64,000 nucleotides of DNA from Sternotherus odoratus (GCA_032164245.1 JAVMKO010000006.1:106824624-106888623), one strand, 5' to 3'. Positions 35,461 through 47,144 are shown, counted from the first letter of the stretch. Numbers and translations: made by a program. The notes: generated by a model from the letters alone, not told the origin.

Positions 35461-36139
35461 ACATTTTTAAAAGGTCAGAAATGTAACCTGTTTTGAAGAA
35501 CAGATTTTTTGGGTGAAATGGCTGAGGAAGTGGCTGGACTGAGGGACTGCGATACTGTCCCTGGAAGGGGGGAGCACAGTGTGACACAGCTGGAGGCTGT
35601 GTCATGAAGAGGATGCCGTGGTCCTTGGAGCGACATAGGTCCAGGAGCAGAAGTGCTGGTGACAAGACATCACCAGAAGAGGGCACACTGGTGAACAGAG
35701 CTAATCCCCAGGACAGCCAGCAGAAGGTGCCGCAGTGGTGAGGTGAATCACGACACACGTGGTGGAGAACGCGGGCATTCGGTCACCCCTGAGGGAAGGG
35801 GACTGAGTGGGAGACGCAGAGACTCAGAGATGGCTGCCCTGGTACGAAGGATTTTGAAAGACTGAGAGACAGTAAGCGTGTAGAAACAACGGAGCCACAG
35901 TATGCAGAAGCATGTTTTTCTGAGGGTTTATATACCCTCCCAGAAGGGACTGGATGAATGTTATACCTGTGGGCAACAGAGACATTGGAAGGGTGAATGA
36001 CACTATTGGGATGAGGAACAAAAGCCTCAACCCCATATCCCTCCATTGCCTCCCCTTGGAAAGCCCCATATTGCCTCAGTACCCCCTAAGAGACCCCAAA
36101 AGGGGGCTGTGGGGTGGTCTCTGAGGGAGGATTGGGTGG
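35461..36139. other. no recognisable gene
   Basis: Only short frames without domains. The right end grades into the Penelope-like element. Confidence 0.35.
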
Positions 36140-37015
36140 GGATATTTAAACCAAAAAACCAACGCATCATCAGTGATCTACAACCCATCCTGGACAACAA
36201 TCCCTCACTTTCACAGGCCTTGGGAGACAGGCCAGTCCTGGCCCACAGACAACCTGCCAACCTCAAGCATATTCTGACCAGCAACAGCACACCGCGCCAT
36301 AATAACTCCAACTCAGGAACCAATCCATGCAACAAACCTCGATGCCAACTCTGCCCACATATCTACACCAGCAACACCATCACAGGACCTAACCAGATCA
36401 GCCATACCAACACTGGTTCATTCACCTGCGCATCTACCAATGTCATATATGCCATTATGTGCCACCAATGTCCCTCTGCTATGTACATCGGCCAAACTGG
36501 ACAGTCCCTACAAAAAAGGATAAATGGACACAAATCAGATATCAGGAATGGCAATATACAAAAACCTGTAGGAGAACACTTCAACCTGCCTGGACACACA
36601 ATTACAGATTTAAAGATCAGTATCTTGCAGCAAAAAAACCTTCAAGACCAGACTGCAAAGAGAAACTCCAGTGCTGCAATTCATTTGCAAATTTGATACA
36701 ATCAACTCAGGACTGAATAGGGAGTACCAGTGGCTAGATAACTACCAGAGCAGTTTCTCTTCTCTCGCTGTTCACACCTCCAATTCAGCTGCTAGAGGAA
36801 TTCCTCACCCCCCTGATTAGAGATAATAAACTGGTTCAGCCTCATTGGACTAACCCTGTTATCTCTAACCTGGTTCTTGTCTACCTATTTATACCTGCCC
36901 CTGGATACTTCCACTGCAGGCATCCGACGAAGTGGGTATTAGCCCAGGAAAGCTTCTGCTTCAATACTTTAGTTAGTCTTTAAGGTGCCACAGGACTCTT
37001 TGCCACTTCTTAAAC
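36140..37015 (+). mobile_element. Penelope-like retroelement 3' half with GIY-YIG endonuclease
   Basis: A frame open to 36696 encodes the end of the RT linker (NQRIISDLQPILDNNPSLSQ) and a GIY-YIG nuclease core: VIYAIMC, then CPSAMYIGQTGQSLQKRING with its conserved YIG, R and H. Penelope elements use this endonuclease for insertion. The 5' part with the reverse transcriptase is absent and the C-terminus ends early, probably by a frameshift near 36640-36690. The standard tail follows (36800-37015). The coding part is the best-preserved mobile-element domain in the window. Confidence 0.85.
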
Positions 37016-37029
37016 CAAAAATATCATTT

Positions 37030-37960
37030 AATCTCCCTTATTAAAAACAATTCCTCTTTCGTCCACTGGGAGGAGCCCTGAGCAGGTGAGGGAAACGGTT
37101 TCCCAGACTTAAAAGCCAGAGAGGGGCAGGCGCTGTCCAAGGTTCTCTGCTCGGTGTCCCCCTCAGGTTCCCTACATTTGGCCCTATGATCCCCCCCCCA
37201 TTTCTTTATTTGTCCCCCGAATCAGTTGAGTCCTGGGTTCAGTGGCTCCTCCCTAGGCGGAGGGAGGGGTTTTTAGCTGTCCTGCCTACGTCCTGGTTTC
37301 TCAATAGGACAAAGCTGCACCTGGAAAACCCAGGCCCATCTTTTCCTCCCCAGCATGCGCACAGGCCAGCTCTGGTCCAACCCCCATGGCCAGCCACATC
37401 CTGGGCCTGAAAGTTAGGTTACTTGTGAGAGTGAGCACATCTGAGCTAAGGGGGCCAGACCCCCAGCTGGTGAGAGTCAAAGGGACTGGGAGCCAGGACT
37501 CCTGGGTTCTCTCCCTGGCTCTGGGAGGGGAGTGGGGACTGGTGGGTTAGAACAGGGGGAGCTGGGAGCCAGGACTCCTGGGTTCTCTCCCTGGCTCTGG
37601 GAGGGGAGTGGGGACTGGTGGGTTAGAACAGGGGGAGCTGGGAGCTAGGATTCCTGGGTTCTCTCCCTGGCTCTGGGAGGGGTCGGGTGGGTTAGAGCGG
37701 GGAGTGCTGGGGGTTTGCCCCTTAGAGGGAGGATTTGCTGCCTGGCTCCCCTGGCCTCCCGGGGGCAGTTCTCTGCTGTCACAGCCCCTAAAGTACCTCC
37801 CATGTTCAGACTCTCAGCTCCAGCGTCTCTTGCTGTGCGTAGCCCTGGGACTGGAACCTCCAGGGCTCCTTCTCCGTTTCAGGCCGGCTCCGCCTGCCAT
37901 CTCCAGTGTCGCCCCCATTCCCCTCAGTGGGGTCATTCTTATGTTTAAAGTTAGGGATAG
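37030..37960. other. non-coding, with dispersed repeat units
   Basis: From 37490 to 37710 there are three units of the aggactcctgggttctctcc family also seen in gene A intron 4. The rest shows no exon or known domain. Confidence 0.5.
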
Positions 37961-37964
37961 GAAA

Positions 37965-39130
37965 TATAAACTCGTATTACTGATGTGGTCAGACTAGGTG
38001 GGGACCATTAATGGTACTTCGGTACTCAATGGCTCCATTTACAAGAACAATTTGCTGTGAATGATTTTGGTTTCCTGTAAGCCTTCCACGGACACGTGGA
38101 TCAGCCCACGAAGTATGGAGATTGGGGTCTTCTAGAGATGCGCGTCCACGTCACCTGAGACTGGCATCCATCTTAAGCCACTTTCCCATGTGGAACTGGG
38201 AGGGGCTCAAACTGAAACAATGGTCTCCCGCCTTATGCAAAGCCTATTTAAGGGTGGGAGAGGCAGTGAGTGGGGAGGCAGTGAGGGTAGCCCCTGCTTA
38301 CCACCCAAGATGTCTGCTGGAGCTAACAAGGACTGTCCCAGGGGAAAGCATTGGGCCCAGACTAGAAATGAGTCCAGTCTGTGAAAGAAGCTGATTGGAA
38401 CGTCTCTGAGGATGAGATATTACATGTAACCAGTTTCTTAGTGTATTAAGCTTAGCATTGCGTGTTTGTTTTATTTTGCTTAGTAACTTACCTTGTTCTT
38501 AATAGCACAGGACAAGTTAAGATGGATGTGATTAGAAACCTTTTTGGTTGTTTGGGTTTGTGGATTCCTTTGTGCTAACCCCAGGTGTTTTTGTATTGCT
38601 TGTAACCTTTAAGCTGAACCCCAAGAAAGTTATTTTAGGTGTTTAATCCGTAAAGTCTGAGTTTTCAGATGCTTCTTTCTTTTTAAATACATTTGACCTT
38701 TTTTAAAATAATCCTTGGATTCCAAAGTCCTTAGACAAGGGGTTGATCTGTGCTCACATTGCTAAGGCAACTGCTTGGTATTTTATTCTCAAGCCTTCCC
38801 AGGAAAGGGGGTGAAGAGGCTTGGGGGGGGGGGGAAATGACATTTTGGGGGGGCTAGGAATTTCAAGTGACCCTTCCCTGAATATTTGTGAAACTCATTT
38901 GGTGGTGGCAACAATATCTGTCTAAGGCAGAAGACTGTGCCTTGGAAGAGTTTTAACCTAAGATGGTGGAAGATAAGTTTAGGGGGTCTTTCATGCAGGT
39001 CCCTACATCTGTACCCCAGAGTTCAGATCTGCGGGGGTATACGCTGACATGGTGTCTGATACCTCTTATGACCACTGAAATCCTACCTTTCATACTTAAT
39101 AAAATCACTTTTGTTTATTAATAAACCCAA
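37965..39130 (+). mobile_element. LTR-like element, copy 2
   Basis: Shares with 24530-25640 the blocks taagccttccacgg, tggcatccatcttaagcc and tctgtgaaagaagctgattg and the poly(A)-type end ttaataaaatcactttt near 39095. A CCAAT/TATA-like part (cctatttaagggtggg) lies near 38245. No coding region and no secure ends. Confidence 0.5.
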
Positions 39131-39761
39131 TGTAAGTAATTGTAACCCGGGAGGCAAATAGTCTGTGTATATCGCTCTTTATTTCGAGAAAGAGGGTGAA
39201 TAATATGAACTTCTTCTACAGAAAACTTTATTCAGTGTAAGGCCGATTTATCTGGGGTTCAGGTCCCACTAGGGCTGTGCAGTTGGGTGCTGGGGCAAGT
39301 CCTTTTTAACTGAGCCTTCCCAGAGCTGAGCTAATCTCAGTAGGTGTATTCTGGAGAGGGGTGTGACGCTATCTCTGGGCCTGTCTCAGCAAGACAGAGG
39401 CAAGGGGTGCCCAGGGTGGCAGAAAGGTTAGGCTCAGTGGTATCTCAGCACCCCAAGAGACAGTCCCGAGGGGGACCCGTCGGGAATCCTTCATATGTGT
39501 GTTGCTGAAAGGAAAACCCTCCAATAGTTCTCAATGTACCATAGCAAGCGAACATCTCATGGTCTCAGCTCGCTGCTTTTTCAATGCCCCATCCCAACCC
39601 CCCAGCCTGTTTGAGCTAAATGTGCCGGCTTTGCCTGGTCACTGGGTGAGATTAATGTGGCTCTCAGTGCAGTGCTGTGAAGCTGGCTAGCTCGAGGTAT
39701 ATGCTGGTAGCCCCACGGCTGGGATTGCTTTGGTCCCCAACCCCACTAGCAAATCAGACAG
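39131..39761. other. 3' flank of the PRY-SPRY exon, duplicated
   Basis: From about 39500 the text (ttctcaatgtaccatagc, gagctaaatgtgccggcttt, gctggctagctcgaggtata) is the partner of 26430-26650. No gene is seen between 39131 and 39500. Confidence 0.5.
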
Positions 39762-40351
39762 TCACAGGATTTTAAGGGACTGGGTGTTGCTCCCATTGTC
39801 ATGCCAGCAGGGGTCGAAGAAGGGGTAGACGGGGGCGTTCTTGAAGTCAGCATGGTAGAAGGTGTATAGGGGGATCAAATTACTAGGGTCATCAGCATTG
39901 TAGAAAGCCACTTCCCTGCCCGTGTAATCAAGATAGACCCCAATGGTTTCAGGTCGGGGGTTACGGTCCAAGGGCATCGGATTGGTGTCAAACACCCGGT
40001 ACGGCTTCTCGGGCTTCTCCTGGTCGTAGCCAAAGAGCCAGTAGCCCTCGGTGCAGACCTCCTCCGACCACGGCCGCCACCAGTATTTCTTCGTGATCAG
40101 TCTGCCCCGTCTCTCCGCTAGGTCTGAGACGACACCCAAGTTCCAGCGCCGCTTCCGGCCCACAAACACCTTCCAGTAGTGCCGCCCCGCGCTGAAGCTC
40201 TCTTTGGTCACCACGCAGTTGGCCGTGTCGAATCGCCTCGGGCTATAGCTGACATTCCCTGTGGAAGTCCCACATCTGACTTTCTTCCCGTCCGCCGAGA
40301 TCTCCAGCAGGGGATGGGCTGTGGCTGGGTCCAGGGTTAGATCCTCCCACC
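39762..40351 (-). CDS. PRY-SPRY (B30.2) terminal exon, butyrophilin/TRIM type
   Basis: A 590-nt exon begins after a good acceptor (tgctctttccag) and ends at TGA 39762-39764, giving 195 residues. The PRY part starts W-E-D-L-T-L-DPATAHPLLEISADGKK; the SPRY part has SPRRFDT, SAGRHYWKVFVG, RWNLGVVSD and late VYPFFDP. This exon type ends butyrophilins, TRIM proteins and some secreted relatives. The ligand cannot be read from it. Upstream exons would lie above 40351, but none (RING, B-box, Ig domain) was found up to the window end, so the gene may be incomplete, rearranged or orphaned. It shares its segment with the dead copy at 27177. Confidence 0.8.
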
Positions 40352-40739
40352 CTGGAAAGAGCAGATGGGATTGGGGGAAGGGTTTTATTCTGCAGGTTTA
40401 TGGTTCTTCCCATCTCTGCCGTCCCCCTGATATTGATTTTTGGGGTGGGCCACAGACCGATCCCTGCTGTGAGCCCAGCCTGTCTCACACTAAGCGGGAG
40501 TGGGCCGGGTCACAATTTGGAGGGGAGATCTCCCTGGAAAGCACTGTGAGTAACTGTTATTGGAGTCAGCATGGTGGTAGGGGACATGGTGCTGCAGGGA
40601 GCCCAGCGGGTGGCTGAGTCAGGGGTGCTCCCTCCTTTCAATCAGTGCTTGTCCCAACACCCCAGTCATGCGGTGCTAGAGGGTGCTGTGCTGCTGGCAG
40701 TGGGGTGTATATAGAGCTGCCCCATCCCAGAGGTGGCCA

Positions 40740-41110
40740 CATCACAGTGCCAGCTGATGGATCCCAGGATTAGAGTCACAGAATCCTGTGGGGCAGGAGA
40801 GGACCTTGAGAGGTCACCTAGTCCAGCCCCCTGAATGGGAACAGGGCCAAGTAACCCCAGAGCAGACATCCTGTTAAAATCCTCCACTGAGGGTGAGCCC
40901 TAGACCTCCCTTGGAAGCCTGGTCCAGAGCTTAACTACCCTTGTAGTTAGGAAGATTCCCCTAATATCTAACCAAAATCACCCTTGCCTGTCCTGCCTCC
41001 CATGGGCACAGAGAACAATTGATCCCTGTCCTCTGTATAACAACCTGTAACATATCTGAAGACCATTATCCAGTCCCCCATTCAATCCTCTTATCTCCAT
41101 ACTGAACAGG
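40740..41110 (-). mobile_element. CR1-like 3' end fragment
   Basis: Blocks gagaggaccttgagaggtca, ctagtccagccccctg and gtagttaggaagattcccct are the reverse-strand 3' end of a CR1-type LINE, similar to but diverged from the copy that follows at 41140. Confidence 0.65.
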
Positions 41111-41139
41111 TGCACTTATTTTAACCTTGCCTCATAGGT

Positions 41140-41830
41140 CAGAGAATCCTAGAATCTCTGGGTTAGAAGGGACCCCAGGAAGTATCTAGTCCAACCCCCT
41201 GCTCAAAGCAGGACCAACCCCAGCTAAATCATCCCAGCCAGGGCTTTGTCAAGCCAGGCCTTAAAAACCTCTAAGGAAGGAGATTCTACCACCTCCCTAG
41301 GGAACCCATTCCTGTGTTTCACCACCCTCCTAGGGAAAAAGTTTTTCCTAATATCCAACCTAGACCTCCCCCCACTGCAACTTGAGACCATTACTCCTTG
41401 TTCTGTCTGCTACCACTGAGAACAGTCTAGATCCATCCTCTTTGGAACCCCCTTTCAGGTAACTGAAAGCAGCTATCAAATCCCCCCTCAGTCTTCTCTT
41501 CTGTAGACTAAACAATCCCAGTTCTCTCAGCCTCTCCTCATAAGTCATGTGCTCCAGGCCCCTGATCATTTTTGTTGCCCGCCGCTGGACTCTACAATTT
41601 GTTCATATCCCTTCTTTAGCGGAGGGGGCTCAAAACTGGATGCAATACTCCACTGCAATGAGGCCTTACCAATGTCGAATAGAAGGGAATAATCACGTCC
41701 CTCGATCTGCTGTCCGTGCTCCTACTTATACAACCCAAAATGCCATTAGCCTTCTTGGCAACAAGGGCACATTGTTGACTCATATCCAGCTTCTCATCCA
41801 CTGTAACCCCTAGGCCCTTTTCTGCAGAAC
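41140..41830 (-). mobile_element. CR1 LINE 3' end
   Basis: The minus strand carries the ORF2 C-terminus ([20 protein letters not shown], then [17 protein letters not shown]) and the CR1 3' UTR (ttctagga, ggaccccaggaagtatctag). The fragment is 5'-truncated. The frame from 41360 to 41569 is fairly clean, so the copy is relatively young. Confidence 0.9.
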
Positions 41831-42839
41831 TGCCACTTAGGGGTTTCTAAAGCTCTGATCAGTTTTGTTGCTCTCCTCTAGACTCCAGTTTGTCCCCAAA
41901 TCTTTTCAAAAACACGGCGCCCAGAACTGTCCTCAGTTCTCCAGCTGGGACATCCCTAGCACCAGCTAGATCCTCCCATGTCTTGCACATGCCCCCCCTA
42001 TTATGGGACAGGAGAGCCTAGGGATTGTTCTAAAGGGCTCAGCGAGGGGTCATTTCAGCAGCCCACTCTCTGTCTGCCGAGTGACTGCACTGAAGGACTT
42101 CAGTGGGAAAACTGAGTCGCTGCCCTCTGTGTCCCACGCTCACCCTGCTTAGCCTGGGAACACCCACAGGAAACCCTGATGATCCTATAGGCCTAACCCC
42201 ACAGATTTCCTCCTGTACCTCTCCAAGGATATGGGGAGCTGTGACCTCCTATTGGGGGGGGGGGAGGGCTGAGGCCTAGCTTCTGTCCCCTTTAGATCTC
42301 CCTTCTCGTGTTCCCCAGCTCCCCCCTCCTTCTCTCCAGCTTCCCCCCACTTTCCCCTCCAGCTCCTCCATTCTTGCCCCTGCTCCCTTGCAGGTTGGGC
42401 TGGGACCACTTGGCTGGCTCTGCGCAGGGTCAGACACTTGGTCTCTGGCTACTCGTCCTCACTCACCTGATCCCACTTTGTCCCCAGGGCCAGTCTTGGG
42501 AGCTTTGTCCCCAGGGCCAGTCTTGGGAGCTTGGTTCCTTGTGCAGATCTCCTGGCTCTGGAGGAAGAGCAGAAGGACTGTGGAGAGTCTCCTCCGGGCA
42601 CCATGACGTTATACACCAACCCCGACCAAGAGTGGGACTCCCCCTTTAGCCAGGCACCTCACAGACCCTCCCCCAGGACCGAGGTTAGGAACCCTCACAC
42701 TGCACTGCACAGACCCCCTGTCTGAGACTGGGGACCCCGTCATGCCAGGCACCGCACAGACCCCAACGCCCTGACTGAGATTGGGGACCACTACACAGAC
42801 CAGTCCCGTCCGAGATCAGGGTCCCGGCACTGCCCAGAT
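41831..42839. other. no recognisable gene
   Basis: Holds a direct duplication of 27 bp (ccccagggccagtcttgg at about 42484 and 42511) and pyrimidine tracts followed by AG. No exon could be linked to a gene. A run of three short direct repeats built on ctgagattgggga lies at 42720-42790. Confidence 0.35.
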
Positions 42840-43030
42840 ACTCAGTGAGCAGCAGTCACTGTCCTGAAGAGCTCACAATTAGTAGAAATGGCAGACAAAG
42901 AGCGGGGGGAAAACAAAGGACCAGGGAGGGGAAATGACTTGGCCAAGGCGACACAAGGAGTCAGTAGCAGAGCTGGGAACAGACCCCATGTGTCCTGAGC
43001 CCTGGTCTCTTACCCTATGCACAGGGCAAT
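42840..43030. mobile_element. MIR-like SINE, reverse orientation
   Basis: Contains ggggaaatgacttggccaag and gagctgggaacagacccc, the reverse of the usual MIR/CORE-SINE core. Confidence 0.6.
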
Positions 43031-43039
43031 GCTGCCTTT

Positions 43040-43215
43040 GAATACTTGAGTCTATCTGTGGCTCTGGGAGGGGAGTCGGGTCTGGTGCATTTAGAGCAGG
43101 GGGGGCTGGGAACCAGGACTCCTGGGTTCTCTCCCCGGCTCTGGGAGGGGAATCGGGTCTGGTGCATTTAGAGCAGGGTGGCTGGGAACCAGGACTCCTG
43201 AGTTCTGTTCTAGTC
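43040..43215. repeat. two units of the dispersed 78-bp family
   Basis: Two units with gctgggaaccaggactcctg and gtctggtgcatttagagcag, the family that is expanded in gene A intron 4. Confidence 0.75.
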
Positions 43216-44568
43216 CAGAAATTACTGGGTCATATAGTAGTTGTCAAGTGTTTCAGGTACAGCTACCACCAATCCAAATACGACCAAATTAAGGAACACC
43301 CATCCCCATGGACTAAGGTGTGAGAGTTCACAGCAAAACACACCATCAGGTCCTCGGTAAAGTCAGGGCTGAACGGAGGTGACCTAGCTGATATTGCTAT
43401 GCTCCTGTCTAGGCACAACAGTTTTAATGTGTTAATTATGAATGCACTATATTAATCTACAGGGTCTCAGACCCATGTACCCTTTTCCAGACAGGAAGGG
43501 AAATTGATCTTGGGTGTGAATTTGTGGCTAGAGGAGAATAGGATAAACTGTTTGTGCCTGGTTTCCAGGGGATTTAAGAAGATGGCAAGGAGATCAGAAA
43601 GCAATTCAAGCGAACGCAAGAACAGCTGAAATGTTCTTGGAGCTCAGAAGGCAGGAGATGACAGAGGGGAAGAAGCAGGGGTGCTTCTCCATCACAGGCA
43701 ATTTTTAAATCTAGGTGGAATGTTTCTCCCATAAATCTGTTCAAACACAAAGATTAGTTCACAGTGATGTTCTCTGGCCGGTGTTATCCAGGAGGTCACA
43801 GGAGTTTCTTCTGGTCTTGGAATCTACATATCTATGGGCTTGTCCCCACTACAGCCAGGATCCAGGCTGCAGCAATTAATTCACAAGGGTCAATTTAGCG
43901 GGTCTAGTGAAAACCCTCAGATTTGACGGCCGATCACTCGGATGTCAACTCTGGTAGACCACTGGAACGAGATGAGTAGTGGGAGTCAACAGGAAAGTTT
44001 CTCGACCAATGCAGCGTGGACCCTACGGCAAGTAGATCTAAGCTACGTTGACTTGAGTTACGCTACTAACGTAACTCAGTTTTCATAGCTTAGATCAACT
44101 TGTCCCCATAGTGTAGACCTACTGCATGGAGTAGCAAGGAAAAATGTCAGCTTTAAGACTCCTCGGTCACCTCCAGAACTAGGCTGCCCTTTTAGCAACA
44201 GTCTGATGATCGGTAAATAGAAGGGGAAATGCCGATAACATCTCTAATAATGCTTAGCCCTTATACAATATTTTACTGCATCCAAAGTTACAACATATAT
44301 GACATCTACGATGCAGCATCTGGATGGATTAACAATGTGATAGGAGTTGTACACTTTAAACCTTCTCTGATATGCTCTTATAATTTCCAGCCTGAGGGAC
44401 ACGTGACCTCAGACTACGCATTTCTCTTTAACTGCTAATTCAGTTTATTCTTCCTTATTCTTTTGAGTTAGTATCACCCCTCACACTGATTGATCAAATT
44501 ATGACTTTAAAAAAGAAGTGGGTGAGTTGGGGGGAATATTTATGCCGTGATCATTAGAGCAAAAAGAG
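43216..44568. other. no recognisable gene
   Basis: AT-richer unique sequence. A minus-strand frame near 44250-44390 (RRFKVYNSYHIVNPSRCCIV) follows an AG, but its phase does not fit the 4-codon exon upstream and it ends in an unsure manner, so it is not called as an exon. Confidence 0.3.
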
Positions 44569-44760
44569 GAAAATTCTACTTACCGGGGAGGCCATAGTGC
44601 CAAGGCTTGTCTCAAGTTGATCCAGGTGATTTGACAGACAAGAACTAAGCTAATCTGGGGATGTTGTTGTCTCTGCTTTATACCTGGCAAACACACCTCC
44701 ACGTTAATCACTGATTGGTTTAATCGTTACATTTTTGTTTTACAATTATGAATTACCCAG
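44569..44760 (-). promoter_or_regulatory. TATA promoter with a 4-codon first exon (M-A-S-P)
   Basis: Read on the minus strand: a CCAAT box (aaccaatcag), then 40 bp on TATAAAG, then a leader of about 90 bp, then ATGGCCTCCCCG directly followed by a consensus donor gtaagtag. This spacing is that of a real RNA polymerase II promoter with a short first coding exon. No second exon was secured downstream. The gene is unidentified. Confidence 0.45.
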
Positions 44761-44795
44761 ATACTCATACCCAGAAATGAAAAATGTATCATCCT

Positions 44796-46337
44796 TAGGC
44801 TGACCATACGTCCCGTTTTGAACGGGACAGTCCCATTTTTTTCATGTTTTTGAACCGTCCCATCTTTTTGTCACAAATATCAATTTTGTCCCATTTTTGG
44901 GGCAGGTGCAGGACTCCCAAGATCTTAGGTGAAGAATCATGCTACCTAAGGACAAGTATCAGATGTCAAAATCTCCGATGAGCAAACTGCCCTCATCGGA
45001 GACTTTGACATCTGATACTAGTCCTTAGGTAGGGAGAGGAGGCAGCGGATGGAGGGAGAGAGCAGGGAGGAAGGGAGGGATGGAGAAGGGGGATGGGAGG
45101 AAGGGAGGGATGGAGAAGGGGGATGGAGAGAAGGGAGGGATGGAGAAGGGGGATGGAGAGAAGAGAGGGATGGAGAGAAGGAGGGAAGAAGGAGGAATAG
45201 TGAGAAGAGGAGGCAGCGGGCGGTGGGCTGAAGCCGACGGCGGAGCGGAGCTGTCCGGAGCCACAGCCGGGGGCCGAGCGCGCCGGCGGGGGGGGGGGGG
45301 GGGGGGCTGCCGGCCGGGTTTTATGAGCTGCCACCCACTCAGAACAAGCTCAGCCCCTCTCACTCACCACCAAACCGGAAGCCAGGGCCCAGCTGTCTCT
45401 CCATTCAGCTGCTTTTCTGTCGCTGCCGCCGCCTCCTCCTCCAGCCTTAGCAGCCCGTCGCCTCTTCTCTCCAGACCCATCCCATTTGCCACAATGACCC
45501 ACACGGCTCTCCTGACCTCGCCGCCTTCCTTTCCGGCCACCATTCCTTCCCCACAGGCTGCCCTGGCCATGCTGCAGGCCCAGCCGCCGTCCCTGGTCAT
45601 AAAACCCGGCCGGCAGCCCCCCCGCCGGCGCGCTCGGCCCCCGGCTGCGGCTCCGGACAGCTCCGCTCCGCCGTCAGCTTCAGCCCACCGCCCGCTGCCT
45701 CCTCTTCTCACTGTTCCTCCTTCTTCCCTCCTTCTCTCCATCCCTCCCTTCTCTCCATCCCCCTTCTCCATCCCTCCCTTCCTCCCTGCTCTCTCCCTCT
45801 GTCCACTGCCTCCTCTCGCTCCCTCCATCCCTTCTCTCTATCCCCTTCTCCATCCCTCCATCCCTTCCTTCCTCCCTTCTCTCTATCCCTCCATCCCTCT
45901 CTTCCTTCTCTCTATCCCCCTTCTCCATCCCTCCCTTCCTCCCTTCTCTCTCTCCCTCCGTCCACTGCCTCCTCTTCCATCTCCCTTCTCTCCATCCTTC
46001 CTTCTCGCTGTCCCTTGCCTCCTCCATCCCCCCTGCTCCCTACCCCCATCTCTTCTCTCATCCATCCGTCCTCTCCCTTCTCACCTTCGTGCCTTCTCTC
46101 CCTCCGTCCCCTCCATCATCTTCATCCCTCATCCCCCCTTCTCTCTCTCTCTCCCTCCATCCTCTTCATCCCCCATCCCTGTTCTGCTTATTCCTCCATT
46201 CATCCCCCCCAGTCCCCCTTTGCCTCCCCCCCGCCCGGCGCTGGGGGGCCCAGGTGGGGCCATGCCCCCCCCACACCCTGTCCCGTTTTTGCCATCCCAA
46301 TGTCCCGTTTTTGTCTAAAGGAAATATGGTCAGCCTA
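44796..46337. mobile_element. hAT-type non-autonomous element, 1542 bp
   Basis: Starts TAGGCTGACCATA and ends ATGGTCAGCCTA, a 12-bp terminal inverted repeat. It is flanked by a perfect 8-bp target duplication ATCATCCT at 44788-44795 and 46338-46345, diagnostic of hAT. Inside are GA-rich and TC-rich arrays in opposite orientation. A GC-rich pair, 45230-45320 and 45595-45680, is also in opposite orientation, so most of the element can fold back on itself. No transposase is encoded. Confidence 0.9.
44942..45032. repeat. 41-bp-arm hairpin inside the hAT element
   Basis: Arms 44942-44982 and 44992-45032 are reverse complements with two mismatches and a 9-nt loop (caaactgcc). An RNA read from either strand would form a long, nearly perfect stem. 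Confidence 0.9.
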
Positions 46338-46344
46338 ATCATCC

Positions 46345-47010
46345 TTCAACCTTGGAGTTATTTCGCCAAAGGGTGTTACCACATAAGCAAGATGCTCTCA
46401 ATCCTGTAATCGTCCAAAATTAGTTGACATAATCTAGTTTTGTTCTCGTTCATTGGCAGCTGGTAGCCCTCAAAATCCATTCAGAATATCTTGAGGGCAG
46501 TATCACTGCCTCAATTTTGTACACACATGGTGTAAAGGAAACATGGTAGAGGGGGACTATCTCAAAACTGGCTGCTCCCATACTCCACGCAAGGGAGATG
46601 ATCTCCTGATGGGCAGTGCCCTCAATGAAATGGAGGAACACACTCCCTTGGGTGAGACCTACCATCAGATAAAGGTACAGAGGCTGATTATACCACATGC
46701 ACTGAGGAAGCTATTCCAGACAGACAGAGGGGACTTCAGGATCATAATATGGAGCTGAGAAGAGGTTGCAAAAGAGAGCTGTACAAAAGTATTTGGCAAA
46801 ATGTTACCAACTCTGTTTTTCTGAAAGCCCCAGCTCATGGATTCATGTGATCATGGGAGAATCTCACTTTCCTCCCACTTCCTAACTAAAAGCTAAATTT
46901 CTGGCCATCCGAGATGTGGAGAAGAAATTGAAAACATGACCCTCGAAAGGCTCAAAATCCAGAAAGCAATTAAAAAAAACCCCAAATTTATTATTGTTAA
47001 GCCAATCTCA
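46345..47010. repeat. two interspersed repeats with relatives at 50606-50980
   Basis: 46345-46400 (caaccttggagttatttcgc) matches 50615-50660 in the same orientation. 46800-47000 (aaagccccagctcatg, gagatgtggagaagaaattg) matches 50990-50790 in reverse. These look like parts of a dispersed repeat family rather than exons. No intact frame is shared. Confidence 0.6.
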
Positions 47011-47144
47011 TGACATTTTAACTAGGTACAAGCTGAGATCCCAGCGGGAAATTTTGTTAACTCAAGAGGTGTCATGCCAAGGAGTGAAATAAACACACCC
47101 ACGATAGTGGCTCAGAGCACAGGGCTTTCAAAGTGCAATGACTT

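Noticed and set aside
44229..44438. Minus- and plus-strand frames near a pyrimidine tract as exon 2 of the four-codon-exon gene
   Set aside because: The only frame in phase with M-A-S-P meets a stop after 11 codons; the longer frame is out of phase.
45080..46318. 412-codon plus-strand frame
   Set aside because: Spans GA- and TC-rich simple repeats of a non-autonomous hAT element; no transposase motif.
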